DNA of 64,000 bases from Undaria pinnatifida. Its lineage: Eukaryota; Sar; Phaeophyceae; Laminariales; Alariaceae. The stretch covers positions 27,764,710 through 27,828,709 of the forward strand of contig JABAKD010000002.1 of the NCBI GenBank assembly GCA_012845835.1. The letters run 5' to 3'. Of this stretch, positions 1 through 12,028 are shown piece after piece. The position numbers and the translations under genes are program-made. The stretch's first letter is position 1. Each line of letters starts with the position of its first letter. The notes under the pieces are model-generated. The model was not told where the DNA came from and made no database searches. It saw only the letters and a program-made list of their open reading frames with translations.

Positions 1-3000
1 GACGATGGGTGTTGCCGGGGGTGGTGGTCAAGTTGGGGGTGGGGGCGGGGGTGCCTACGGTGGTGCTCCGCCGCTCCATATTCACTCGTCACAAGCGGAG
101 GCCGCGCGGGCCGCCATGCCGTTTCCTATGTCCCACCCGCAAGTAAGACGTAGGGCGGACGCTTGGGGGGATCCAGCGGTAGCGGCGGCGACGATGCCGG
201 GAGGCCGGGGACCGCCGCCGCTGCCGCCGCCGCCGCCGCCTTCCAACCTTCCGATCCCGGACTGGTACGTAAAGCAGGAGTTGTCGGCGTCGAGGACGGA
301 GCCGGGTGGGGGGGGTGCGCACAGGCGACTCGCTCCTCGCCTCGACCCCCCTCCCTCGGGGCTGGCTCCGGATGCGGGGGAGGGGGCTCTCCGACGACTA
401 CACGTAACCCCGTCTTCGTGGTCGGCTCCCCCGATGGAAACGCCGCCTAGGCAGGGGCTTTCCCGCTTCGAGACTGTGGCGACGGCGGCAGGTTTGCAGG
501 TCGGGGGTGTCATGGAGGCTGGGCCAGGGTCGGGTCCCGGGCGGCTGCAGGGGCAGGGGGAGGGGGAGAGGGCGCCGCCACCACCGCCGCCGCCGGGCGC
601 GCGGGGGAGGATGTGGGACCCCCCGCCGCCTGATCAGAGGGGATCGGGCCAAGGCATGCGGCCCAGACTGGTGAGCGCTCGTTGTTTTGTGCTAAAGGCA
701 GGTTAGTCTCAGTACATGGTCGGGTTGAGGTGGGGGGGAGGGAGGGGGGGAGGGAGGGGGGGAGGGTTTGTTTCTGCTGCTGAACAGACGATCAGACTCT
801 AACTGTAAACGCTTTGTCGCCGTAGACGGGTGGCATTCTCTACGAGCTAAGAGTCATGGTCAGAGGAGAGGTGATTTTTACCTTAAGGAGCCTTAGCTTT
901 CGAGCCTCTGCTGTGACCCTCTGGCTTGCGTGGTGCTACGGTTTTTTTCGTGTTTGTGTCAACTGTCGGGTGATGCTGGGGGGAGGGCTTGTTTGACACC
1001 CGTACTTTGTTCTTCCGTTGTGCGTGGAACATCTCGCGTGCGTAAAGTATGGAAGCGAACGCCTCTCTCAACTTCGATTGCTAGACCGCGTTGCACTACC
1101 GCACGCACACCTCGCGTGCTGCTATTTCTGCGAGAGATATATCGCACAAAGCTAACGTCAGTACAAGTACCCCCGTGTCAATAGTACACACAGCAGTGCC
1201 GCCCATAAAAGTACGTTCGTGCCCGTTCGGCATCTCTCGCCGCTCGGGCTGTAGAATTCGGCACCACGCAACTGAACGGCTACGAAAAAAACGAACTGTT
1301 GGTGGAGCGAAAACGAAAGCGCCCCGGACTGTCTTCGCCGGGAATGAGTCCCATTGTTTTCACATACGCGTTTCGAACACCTATACGTAGCTGCCTTTGA
1401 CGAAAGTGGGGTATGCGTCGCGAGCTCACACGCTATGACACCCCCGTTGCGTCGCCCTCCCGCCCGCAGACACCACCGTACTTGCCTCCAGATTCCGCCC
1501 GACTCTTACCGCGGCAGGGCTCCGATCCTTACGGTCCAGGCGCGCTGTCCCCGCGGGGGAGGGGAGGCGACGGAGGCTCTGCTGGTCCTTCCCCTAAGCG
1601 GCCCAGGGAGAGGGACCAAGAAGAGTCCTCGCCACCCCTGCTGCCCCCCCCAAGGGAGCCCCCTGACCCTACGGCCGGGTTTACTTTTCTGCCGGCTGCT
1701 AAGCTTCTCTCGTGGAGGCGACCCTCGCCCTTGGCGCCGTGGAAGCCGCGCACCGATTTCAGCGGGTCATCCCACACCCAGTCTCCGCCTTTTGACTACT
1801 CTGATCGGCCTGCTTCATGGAGCAGCGCTGGTGGTGGTGGCGGTGGTGGGGGTGGTAGCGGTGCAAGAGGTGGCGGTGGCGGTGACGGTGGTGTTGGTGG
1901 TGCCAGTACGGCCGGGAGGAGGTACCACGAGGGGCACGGGGGGGCAGCGGCAGAGGCGCAGCAGGGGGGCGGCGCGCAGAAGATGGAGTCGTTCGAGTGG
2001 CAACTGCCCTCAGTGGAGACCGACACCTATCGCGAGCGCTACGAGCTTCCGCCGCCCCCACGCGTTGCCGGCCGCCGTCTGCAGCCGCAAGAACGCCGCA
2101 TCAGCCTCGGCGAGGGCGGAAGCGGGAGTGGCGGCGGGGGAGACGGCGAAGGGCATGACGAGCGGCAAGGCGAAGGGTACGCTCTCGAAGCTGTCAGAAG
2201 CACCCCCACTTCTCCCGGGGCAGGGCTTGAAGGGGGGCGGCGTCGATCGTTCGGAAGTGCGGCGCCAGGCGCTAGCGCTTTGGAGCGGCAGCTCGAGCGA
2301 CCTAGTGGGAGATTTTCCCCCGACACCTCCGGCCACAGAGGGGGCGACACAGCTGGCCCCGGGGGACAAGAGCCGCGGCACTGGGAGGATCAACAACGAC
2401 CAGATAGCGTACGGCGCGTACCGCCCCCAGATGTTCACGGCTGGGAAAGGAGCCATCTAGGGGCGCGTGTCCTATCGTCGCCGCCGATGGTGATGCTACC
2501 GACGCCCGATGCGGGCGGCACGGTTGCCCCTGGCGGGTTGGGATTTGAGGGCGCGTCGACGACGGCCTCGAGCGGTTTGGAACGGGCACCGAGACCTGCC
2601 GATGGCAGCGGCGGCGGCGGCGATAGCAGCATGCCGTATCAGTGGTTATCACAGCAGAAGTCTCTGGGCGGGGGAGAAGAAAGAGGGGGACGAGAAGAAG
2701 GAGGAGAAGGAGATAGACACCTGCGGGCTGGCGGCGGGCCTTTGGCGGCTCGGTCAGTGATCGACACGCTAGGTGGAGCGGCGACAACCCCGACGCCGCG
2801 CAATTCGTTAGAGGAAGGCGGGCGGCATGGCGAGGACGGGGCTTCGCCGCGGTCGAGCTCATTGCCCGGCGCCCGTGACGACGTTGGCCGCGAGGGCACC
2901 GGAGGGGACACTGGGGGTGATGAGGGAGGCGATTCCAGGGGTGGTTCTAGAGGCAATACCGGAGGCGGTGATGGGCGACAGTGGGGCGGAAATAACGGCG

Positions 3001-3299
3001 AGAGCGGCAGGTCGACTTCGTTACCTTACCCCCGCTCCCGGACCGGAGAGGGTGAGCCTCGCGCCTATGAGCCACCGCCACCACAGCTGCAGCAGCAACA
3101 GCAGCAGCAGCAGCAGTCTCCGTCACAACCGCGGCCACCGGGTCTAGCACCGCCACCGCAGCAGCAGCAGCAGCAACAGTCGCCGCCGCGTCAGTGGATG
3201 GAGGGCAGGGAAGAAGCGTGGCGGCCTGAATGGGGCGATCAGATACCGCCGGGGGGATTTGGATACCCGCCACTCTCAAAAAAAGACGGGTCCGGCTGA
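1..3299 (+). CDS. 3' part of a large Gly/Pro/Gln-rich protein gene (two exons, 5' partial)
   Basis: Exon 1 is open from the window edge to 670. Exon 2 runs from 1470 to the TGA ending at 3299. The intron 671-1469 starts with CTG|GTGAGC and ends with CCCGCAG|ACACC. Both boundaries are in phase 0, so the two open frames join cleanly, which is the main reason to believe the gene. The ATG at position 5 could be internal, because the frame is open upstream. The visible part is about 831 residues of low-complexity sequence: Gly runs, poly-Pro stretches, Arg/Glu-rich segments, and two Gln runs near the C-terminus (DNA 3085-3116 and 3157-3180). I see no catalytic motif, signal peptide or membrane segment. 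This composition is common in transcription regulators and RNA-binding scaffolds, but no function can be assigned. Confidence 0.6.
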
Positions 3300-5222
3300 T
3301 GCGACCCGCTGCACACACACGTTCGGGCGGGAGTGGGGAGGGTAAAGGGGCAGGGGGGGGGGTAGCCGCGGGGGAGGTTGATAGCCGCGGGCGCGAGTTA
3401 GGCATGCGGGAGAGGGGGGAGAGAGGGGGGGGGTGTTCAAGAGATAAGCGCGGACGAAAATCGGATGTGCGTCTCATCCTCATGGCTATACGTGTACATG
3501 GCGCACGTTTCTTGAGTTGCCCGTACGTATATATACTAATACTAATATGTGTGATTACGTAGTATGGAAGCCGGACACCCGCAGGGGGCGCGGGGCCGAG
3601 GGCGGGGGGAGGGGAGGGGGGTGCGCTAGGGCGCGCAGGTTGTTGTGGAAGGCGGGTTGCCGACCGCCTAATCGTATGGATATGGATTATATGTTGGTGG
3701 TGTTGTTTTCGATGTGGGGCTTTGTCGCTGTCGTTGTTTTGTGTCGCGCCGCCCTTTGTTTCGACATTTTTTTTAATATCGTTTTTATCGGCTTCGAAAA
3801 GGGATACAAATCGGGGCCGAGTATTTCTAGAGACAAAAAAAAGCAAAAAATGGTGCTCATACTCACGGAGTGGAATTTTTTCGAAAAAAATCGAGCCCCG
3901 TTGTTTACGTGCCGCTACTGATTGTGGATATGTGTCGGGGGGTGGTGTTTCCAGATTTTGAGCTGGGAGGGGTGGGTAGGGAGGGGGGGGGAGAGCGGGT
4001 GGGAATCGTTGACTCGCTCGGTGATGGTAAAACGCTGGAGACATAGGTCTCGTCATCGTTTTTACCTTTTTTTACAATTGTGGTGTGAGCGGGGGTGGAA
4101 AATGTATCGGTTTGATTTTGGGCCACGGCAAGACGAGAGGGGAGGAGGAGGGGGGGGGGGGGGGGGTGATGGGGGGGGGCTTTGGGCCTTGATGCCACTT
4201 TACATTATGCAGCCGTGTGCGTTCAAACAAGACGTGTTTATTGCTTTTTGGGACACTCGCTCACCTTGTGCCGTTTGTACAGAGTCCCGGTAAAGACTTG
4301 AATATCTGTGTGTGTCGTGTGTTTTTTCCCGTCGTCGGCTTCGGAAACTTGAGAGTTCTGGCTGCAGTTTTACGAAGTTGCACCGCGGTTTTTCGGTCAA
4401 CATGCGGGGCGGAGAGAGAGAGAGAGAGAGAGTGCGGGGAGGGAGAGAGAGAGGGGGGGGGGGGGGTTAGGAGCGGGGGCGGGGGAATCGACAGAATGCG
4501 TTTTTTTTTGTTCAATGTTGGTGTCACTTCGTGTTTGCGTGTCCTTCCGGGGCGATGATAGCGGTATAGTACGTTGTCAGACCTGCGGAAGGTGCAGCCA
4601 TTTTTGGTGTCGTGTCAGTGGATTGACGTTAGATAGGACCGCTGTCCCACCGAGTTGCTCTGGGTCAACGACGCCCCGCAACCGCAGGCGGCAACGGCCA
4701 TCATAGCAAGCAAGCCCCGGTGTGCGTGTCGTTTGGACGTACGTTCAGCTCAAAATCCCCACACAACAGGCGAGTTTTTTACACTTTTTTTCTGCGACAG
4801 GCGTTTGCCCGTGGCATCTCTCGCCCAACTCGGCCGTGGAATGTATACCACGCGCAAAGGGCGGGGGGGGGCGGGGGGGGGCGGCCTCGTCCGTTTTATC
4901 GCTGCTTACTCGGAGAGCGCAGAATGAAGTAGAGGCATACTGTTAACCGGATGGGTGGGTGAGTGGGTCTAGTGACTGCGCCAACCACCACCACCGCCGC
5001 CGCATTTTTTTACCGTGCGTGTTTTTTGTCGGCGGAAAATCTAAATCACCGGTTGTATTTTTGTTTATCGCAGTCGCGAGAGAGAAGGAGGGAAAATCAG
5101 GACGGGGAGGAGGAGGAAGGAGAGGGGGAGGGGGAGGATTTTTTTGATCGGATCGTTGACCAGTTGTTGTTTTGTTCTTCTGCCGCTTGCCGTGTCGAGC
5201 TTTGAAGGGAACGAACAAATGG
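3300..5222 (+). other. Non-coding G-rich stretch downstream of the left-edge gene
   Basis: No frame here looks like a gene apart from the PHD-like fragment listed separately. Runs of G sit almost only on the + strand (near 3350, 3430, 3605, 4150, 4455, 4865 and 5110), mixed with GA tracts and poly-T. The position directly after a stop codon and the strand bias fit a long 3' UTR or downstream flank. I see no convincing polyadenylation signal that fixes its end. Confidence 0.35.
4515..4706 (+). pseudogene. PHD-finger-like fragment
   Basis: The + frame contains a GDDSGIVRC segment followed by C-x2-C-x4-H-x2-C (Cys codons at 4575, 4584 and 4608, His at 4599), then SGL. This spacing matches the second half of a PHD zinc finger, a module that usually reads histone H3 tails. 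The first Cys pair is incomplete: one expected Cys is Arg (CGT where TGT would be needed), and the last Cys pair is not seen before the stop at 4706. It is either a decayed PHD module or one exon whose neighbours I could not find. A chance match is possible in so short a piece. Confidence 0.3.
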
Positions 5223-5318
5223 CTCTGTCTGTCTGTCTGTCTGTCTTGTCTGTTTGTCTATCTGTCTGTCTGTCTGTCTGTCTTGTCTTGTCTGTCTGTC
5301 TGTCTGTCTGTTTGTCGG
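5223..5318. repeat. (TCTG)n microsatellite
   Basis: About 95 bases of TCTG/GTCT tetranucleotides with a few interruptions (TTGT, TATC). Confidence 0.95.
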
Positions 5319-7336
5319 TGTCACGTTGATTTTTGCTGGCGTGCGGCTGCAAACCTCATCGTAGGTATGCTTTGGCAACCAAAAAGAGGCGGCGGTGGGG
5401 TGAGGGTGGGCGTGGGGTCTAGGGTCGGGGTGGGTGGAGATGAAGCTTGGGTAAGGGTGAACGGGGGGACGGGGGCGGTAGATCGGGTGTGAACGGGAAA
5501 AATGATAAAGAACGGGAGGGAGCGGCGGGGGGCGGGGGTAGGGGTCAGGGTATGAAGTACATACCATATATTCGTGTATCGGTGGGCGGTGCTGCTTGCC
5601 TTTCAGCAGTAGTAGTAGTAGTAAGTCCTCCCCTACCGGTGCGGGGCACAGCTGTTCGCGCTTACCTTGAAAAGCGTGGCTGCGGTGTACCGGGTAGCAC
5701 TATATGTCGGAGCTTGGCGTGTCGACGGGTCATCATGTACATCGGCTTTTTTAAGTTGGTTGGGCGACGCCGACGCAGGGGCAAGCTGAGCACACATATA
5801 GCGATTTGCTGCTGGTGGTATGATCGATCGATTGCTCCTTTTTTTTTTTGTTCCGTTTTTCTGTCAATTTCCTTTCGGCTAGACTGTCGGTTACGCTTGC
5901 GGCATCTGCGGATCGAGGTGGGAGGCGCGCGTTTGTTGCTGGAAACGTCCCCAGGGTATGTTCACTCCGCCCCCTCGTCGCGCGATTTTTTCTAGTCGGG
6001 CGGGCGCTGCCTCTGTAGAGCCAACAACCACGCGCAGCGCGTACACTTATCATAGCACTTTTTCATCGCTGTCTGGAGGAGGTACATCGTGTAAAAGATG
6101 TACTGTATCTTTACTCGGACGACGATGATGTAGATCTTTATGGTGGGGGAGAGGAGAAGGGAGCAAGAATTGGGTTCTGCAGTGATGTGGTAGCGTAGGG
6201 GAGCGGGAAAGCGGGGTGGGGGGAGGCTTTTAGTCACTGTCGTGCTGGTTGCACGATAGCTTTTTGGTATGTACGCACGCCCCCCGCGACAATACTATCA
6301 GTAGATATACAGTACGCGTGGGGAGGAGAACTGGGAGTTGAATGACTGGCAACTGATTGGCTGATTGGTTAATTGGTGATGGAATTTGTTGATTGACGAT
6401 TTGATTATTTGGAGTGATAATCGAGTGAAAGCTAGTGTGACTAGACAATTTGTTTCCGTGGTTGATTCGGACGAACGACGCAAGGACGAGAAGAGCTTCA
6501 CGACGGGCGCATACATTTATACCAGGTGCATTCATGATGTTTTTGTTCGTGAGTGTTCCTTTCCTGTATTGCTCGTTGCCGGGCGCGGTGTGAGACTGCC
6601 CGCGCTGTCTGTTTCCCGCTTTCAGCCAATTGCCCGTCGGTTGTGTGCAGCTGCCGGTCGCAATATTTTCCCGCCTTCTTGCCGTTGCTCGCCGCTCGCT
6701 GGTGGTGTTGCTGCTTTCGGCGTTCTCTGATGGCGTAAGGCTAACTCTGTGACCACGGAGAGATAATGAGGAAGTGCTTACAATGAGCAAGATTCGCGCC
6801 TTGAATCGATTGCAATGTTTCGTGCGACAAAAAAACTCGGTTCAATTTTTTATGAACGACCGCTTGATCTCCAGCTCGTTGTTGTTAGTCGTTTACAGTG
6901 CGAAGGAAAGGCCTCCTGGGCTTGTTGCCGTACGGCACAATCGGCATTTTCTTTCGTTGGGGATGGATGATGCGCTCAATCAATCAAGCAAGCATTCATT
7001 CAATCATGGATGTGATGGATACATCAAGGTGGAGTCTTCGGAAGACTAAATACCCTTTCTATAACCAAAATATCGAAACGCGGAAGGCATTCCGTCCAAC
7101 CCATATGATTAAGCAGTAAGGGAACAGCACGCCAGCGCATGTCGTTGGCGATTTCAGTAAGAATGTGTGCGGAAGACATTGTATGATACAGCTCTAAAAT
7201 AGTTCGTCGGTGCGTGAAGCAGCAATTCCCCATTGTCCGCTCGGGTCTCTGAAACGGAAAGCCATATTTTGTGTCTGACTGCCTGACCTACTGCTGTAGT
7301 GTTGGATATCGCATCGATTTTTCAGAGCTGGTCACG
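5319..7336. other. No recognisable gene
   Basis: G-rich sequence continues to about 5545, and the rest is ordinary. Around 6340-6420 there is loose GATT/TTGG-type repetition, and near 6975 short CAAT repeats. The longest open frames (minus strand 6230-6790 and plus strand 5447-5995) have no recognisable motif and look like chance ORFs. Confidence 0.4.
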
Positions 7337-7480
7337 GGTCAGGTTAAACCTCGCGGGTCAGGTTGGATTCGACCTGCGATTTGTGTTAGATATTTTCGAC
7401 CCGACCCAACTCGACCGGACCCAACCCGTCGGGAAGACTTGAAAACCTCCCGACCCGATCCAACCCAACCCGCCAGATTT
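7337..7480 (-). repeat. GGGTCGGGTC dispersed repeat, copy 1
   Basis: Imperfect repeats of GACCCGACCC with AAAACCTCC spacers. The reverse complement ends in CCTGACCCGTG, the same end seen in the copies near 19455 and 23256. Confidence 0.7.
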
Positions 7481-7604
7481 CGAAGGACGCAACTCATATA
7501 TCTTGGCTCGTCCCCTGTTTTCTTATACGAGCAGGCCTTCCAAGTACAAGGTCACCCCTTTTCCGGTAAATGTTCCCGACCCTGGGCTTTTAGAGTAGGT
7601 TGTT

Positions 7605-7800
7605 CAGAGCGATACCAAAAACAACACTAGCCCACCCTGACAAACATCATCATAATAAGCAGGGAATAAGAAAATCCGGGGAAATATCGGTTCCACCAAC
7701 CAATGAATATATGAGTCCAAGATGCGGCTCCTCCAATCCCAATCCCACATTTCTACCCCGCGAGGCTACGAAGCTTCGTGAAGGAACCTCAAAAAAAGGG
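7605..7800 (+). repeat. Dispersed module REP-3, copy 1
   Basis: It shares long stretches with 14630-14800 and 62520-62690: CTAGCCCACCCTGA, a GGTTCCAC segment, CAAGATGCGGCTC and CCCACAT...CTACGAAG. Only non-coding similarity is seen. Confidence 0.65.
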
Positions 7801-8044
7801 GAAAAAGAAAGGAAGTATTATTACTAGGGATCGAAAACGTCAGACGCCGGAAGGTACCGTCACAGTTCCAGCGGCGGGGGGTGGGCTACACGAAAACACG
7901 TTCTTGGATACAGAAACACAAATACAACAAGCCCTTGTCACATCTCGAGCTAGGGCGGGGGCAAAAAAAATAACAGGAAACGGAGGAACCCCTGAACTAC
8001 CGGTGCAACACCAGCAAAGCCGGCGCGGGGGGACGCGTGCCACG

Positions 8045-8295
8045 ACTTGAGGTGCACCACTTTTTTTTTTCTGAGGTTTTCTCTATTTTGGGAGCTCAAG
8101 ACGTCTCCCAAAAAACGGATTTGGAGAAAACTGAAACTGCTACCTACCGGATGAAAAATCCCAATGTCCTAGGTAACCAAACGAGAAACCATGCAACAAG
8201 AATAATGCCTGTGTTCGACGGTTTTGGGGTAAGGAGCCCCGTCGTTCAGAAACCGTTTTCGCCAAAAAAAAGGTACACCTCTATATATCTCAGCA
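8045..8295 (+). repeat. Dispersed module REP-2, copy 1
   Basis: It contains poly-T then CTGAGGTTTTC, GGAGAAAA, CTACCTACCGGATGAAAAA, CTAGGTA and AAGGAGCCCCGTCGTTCAG. The same order of blocks recurs at 15150-15415 and, more diverged, at 60780-61050. Confidence 0.7.
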
Positions 8296-8319
8296 CGCGT
8301 CTGGGGGGGAGTACTCGAT

Positions 8320-8900
8320 ATATCATGCATGGCCGTGGTCGTGCATGACGATAGACCCTCGCACCCCTACTACTATGCCGGGACGGAGCACGTAGTGGTT
8401 TTCACCACCCAGGCAGGCATTGCTTACACCAAGCGGGAAGCGCCGTCCGTGAGGTGTTCGCGAGTCGCATGAAGGGTGAACTGCATCCTTCCCAAAAACC
8501 GCTCGAAAGACGGACTTCGGGACCTTGTGGCTGCTTTCTTGCTTGTGGATGAATGACAGCGCCGATGATTTACCTTGTTTTCTGGTGTGGCCACTCCAGA
8601 GACAGCAATGTGGGTATTGCTGTCTAACTGCCTCGTGGGTGCCTTACCATATTCACACTACGTGATGACATCATTCCCCTTGTGCAGAGTTAGGGGTCTC
8701 CACCCCGCACAATATGGTCTAACTCGATAACCATCATGGTGACCGCCAACAAAAAAAACGGTACCCTGGTTGTCTAGCTCACGCAGTGATTGGCACGTTT
8801 ACAGCGCCGTTGCCAACCAACGCCAAACCCAATAGACGTATATAATGTTTCACGGCGTCGGTGCCAACCGAGGCCAACTATTATATATACATATTGTTTG
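8320..8900 (+). repeat. Dispersed repeat REP-6, copy 1 (about 0.55 kb)
   Basis: It is collinear with 50540-51085 over almost its whole length. Shared blocks include ATGCCGGGACGGAGCACGT, ATGACAGCGCC, GGGTGCCTTACCA and GTCGGTGCCAACCGAGGCC. Both copies begin just after a run of G. No coding capacity is seen. A shorter inverted piece lies at 21533-21640. Confidence 0.8.
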
Positions 8901-9640
8901 TTGAAGGGAGCGGGGGGGATATGCATTCGGGACACTGCATCACCACGGTGTCTACCGCGCCATCCCCCAGAAGGAGAGAAGGGGTGGGTGGGCAGAAACG
9001 CATCGTTGGGATAGGCAGCATACGAAACAGCTCTGTTTCACAACAGTATGAGCGGTCGCAATACCCGGCTCACCCGCGGCGGTAATCGACGGAGGGCCGG
9101 CAGGACGAGACTGAAAGCAACGCATGTGACTGCCGCCAAGGGTCAGTCCAAACGCTGTAGTCAAAACCTGGTCACCAAGCCCGAAGCAGTGGCAAACGCA
9201 GTCGGTACCCAACGAGAACATCGCGGGAAACGGCACGCGAAGTGGAGGTGGCGTTGTGTGTTTACCTGGAGAAACGACGTCGAAACCGGGTCGGGAAAAC
9301 GGGACATCATAACGAGGAAGCTAAATTCCCCCGGGAAACACAGAACAACGAAATAAAAATCGAGGCCAGTGGTGGCGTGAAAGTCACTCATCCACGTGGC
9401 CTTGAGGCTCGTCTACGTTACGTTGGATCCCCCTTACAAGAGCGTAAGCCCAAGTGGATTTGAGGACACCGAGAGTCTGAATGACCCCCATCGACGTCGT
9501 TTAACGATCCCAAGGTGTGGAAACCCTGATCTGTCCGGAGTCATCAAGAAAACGCACTAAATAGTCCCCATCGGTGGCCGTACGCACGCTGATTTTCCCG
9601 AGCCATCACAAACCGGAGTCGCCTCTGCGCCAAAGACGGT
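8901..9640. other. No recognisable gene; possible downstream flank of the Ty3 element
   Basis: Several short open frames exist on both strands without motifs. If the Ty3 element still had its 3' LTR it should lie here, but I found no matching partner on the other side. Confidence 0.3.
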
Positions 9641-9652
9641 CTCCGTTGGAAA

Positions 9653-9995
9653 TCACCGCAGTTCTGCAGGGGCGGAGCCGATCAGCGCGAGGCACGCAGC
9701 TGTAGCCGAGTGCCAGGAAGCGCTCGCCGTTACTTCGAGAAGGCTCCCGTTGGGCAGCGCCGATTCGGATTCAGCGATACGGGCGGTTGGCTCGACGGTG
9801 TTGGTTGAGAGCGCCGAACCCATAGAGCAAGCTTCGCTGCCGAGAGAGCTGGATGTCCGTTTTTCGCACTCCAGATTGGAGGGAGAGTCTCGCCCAGTGT
9901 GTCTCACACATGACCGTGATTGCTTCACCTCGACCACGGACCGATTGGTGGCCGGTGATCCGCTGCAGGACGGTGGAAGGGCGCCGAAACGTCAT
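9653..9995 (-). pseudogene. Chromodomain-like C-terminus of the Ty3 element
   Basis: The minus ORF has VLQRITGHQSVRGRGEAI followed by ETHWARLS. Its spacing (Ile/His start, short loop, aromatic residue, W, then Leu/Ser) resembles the chromo-type domain at the end of chromovirus integrases. Such domains direct insertion to marked chromatin. The expected Tyr is Cys here, so the copy is damaged. Confidence 0.45.
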
Positions 9996-10411
9996 TCTGA
10001 GTGACGTGGCACGGGGTTAGTTCTTGGTGCACTTGTTGGTCACATTACTGCGTCAGCCCCGCCGACAAACATTTCGGCGTGCCATTGCTGTCGCGGGGTT
10101 CGGCACATGGCTTGCAGCACGTCACGGAGACTCGGCGGTGTGCATCCGCGCCGGGCACATCCGAGGATAATTCAACAGAGGAAGACGGCGCCGAGAGGGC
10201 GAACGTTTGGCGGTGGTATCGTCAGAAGAGCAGGGGCTAACAGCAGGAATGTTGAAGGGGGGTCGTCCATCGAAGCGACTTTATTAGCCTTTTTTTAATA
10301 TTCGCACCCATGACGGCCTTCTCGCCTTGGCGAGTAGTGGCGGCTGTATTGTATACCATTGTATACCCGGACCCGGCTCCCCACGACGAAGCTCAGGCGC
10401 AGAGCGTTCGA

Positions 10412-11400
10412 TTAGGCGACGTTTTGGCGATCTCTGCGAGAAAGTTTGAGAATATTGTAGCGCGCTGTTGACGGCCAGTCGCAAAGTCGCAAATACACGA
10501 GCTGGTAGCGGGCTTCAGCACGATGCCCAGCAATCCCGGCGCGTGCGAAAATGGTGAGAGGGAGCCGCGGAAGCCTGCCCATGCGGATTAGGGGGAGCCA
10601 ACCCGGTGGCTGTGCTGACCGATTATATCTAGCATTAGCGCGACAGTGTGATTGACACGCTCCACGCCGCCATTGCCGTTGGGGTGGTAGGAGCTGGTGA
10701 CGATTTTGCGAATACCAAAAATCTTGTAAACAGCGTGCGAAAGCTTTGAGCAGAACTGGAGACCGCTGTCCGAGAGGATACTGCGCGGGCATCCCCAAAG
10801 GTGATGTACCAGCTGAAAAGGACGTTGGCAATGCCTTCGGCCGTAAACTCGGCTACTGTTACCGCAAACATGTCCGCGCGACGGCTGAAACCGCCGGTTC
10901 AGACCAATATGAAGGAGTTACCGCGGGGCGTGACCGGTAGCGGGCCAAAATAGTGGACGCCGATCGCACTTCCCGGTCCCAAAGGCAGGGGCGTCAAGAT
11001 AATGGGCCAGCGCAGCATCACCCGAGACGATCTGCTTGCTTGACGCCTTAGACAGCCGCGTAGCCACCAACGGACGCGAAGGCTCCTCCCCACCCTCCCA
11101 CCCACCTATTGAAACCACCCACCTGTTGAAACGTTCGAGCATGCCGAGGGTACGTGTCGCACCAAAGATGGGCGGAAAGCCGTCGACGAGTGGCATGCCT
11201 ACACGATCCAAGAGCGTATAAGCAGGAGACACATAAATACGAACAAGCTTGTCGTCCAACGAACAAGCCGTGCATCCCGGTGGCCGTTGTAAGCGTAGAG
11301 GTGGAGGCGGGATTAGGTTGCGGACGAGGAGGACGATGGCTGTCGTCAGTGCCACGGGGGTGACCTTTGCCGGCAAACGCCTGGATCTCCGATAATGAGG
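10412..11400 (-). pseudogene. Ty3 integrase remnant
   Basis: The minus strand shows FGATRTLGMLERFNRW, part of the HHCC zinc region of retroelement integrases. Then come YFGPLPVTPRGNSFI at the start of the catalytic core, FAVTVAEFTAEG, and in another frame a block equivalent to SYHPNGNGGVERVN around the third catalytic residue. At least three frameshifts separate these blocks. Confidence 0.7.
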
Positions 11401-12028
11401 GGCGCCTGAGCGACGGGGAACACGTTTACAGGTAGGCAGGCAAGGCCAACGTCCGACCGAGAAGAGCGCATCTGTTGCCGACCTAAAACGAAGGCTCCGC
11501 CTGTTGATCCTGCTCTCAGTCAGCGTGAAAACAGCGCGCGGAGAAATCGCCAACTCTTTGATTCAGCAGCAGCACCGAGTGCGTCAAATCGACCGTAGCG
11601 ACGGAGGGAAGGCCGGAGTAGGTAAGGAGTCTAACAAAACGCGGCGCCCAGAGGCTCGATTCGACCTCGGTCGGACGGAATGGGCTCCGTCGGGACAGGC
11701 GTTGGAGCCCGAGGTGGGTCCATAGTGAGGGCCAAAAGTGGTCGCGGGTGCAAAACGCGCTGGGTGCCGACCCGTGGTAAATCTTGAAGCGAAGGTCGTG
11801 TCGGTTGCAAGGAGATTGTCGCGGGGTCGAGACGGCATCACCGGTGATGGCGGAAGCAGAAACATTAGCGACGAATCTCCCCTTAGGAGCGGAAATATCA
11901 TCAATCTTCACGCACGGCCCGTGTGCGCGATTGTCGTGAAAAATAAAAGGTTCAATAAAAGGTCGTCGGTGCTCCTACGCGGCCCGTGTGCGGGGTTATC
12001 GCGAAAAACGAGGTTAAAAGGAGCCCAC

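Noticed and set aside
82-652. Minus-strand ORFs opposite the left-edge gene
   Set aside because: They are shadows of the GC-rich + frame, which alone joins across a phase-matched intron.
6230-6790. 186-codon minus-strand ORF
   Set aside because: No motif, uneven composition and stretches of loose GATT repetition; looks like chance.
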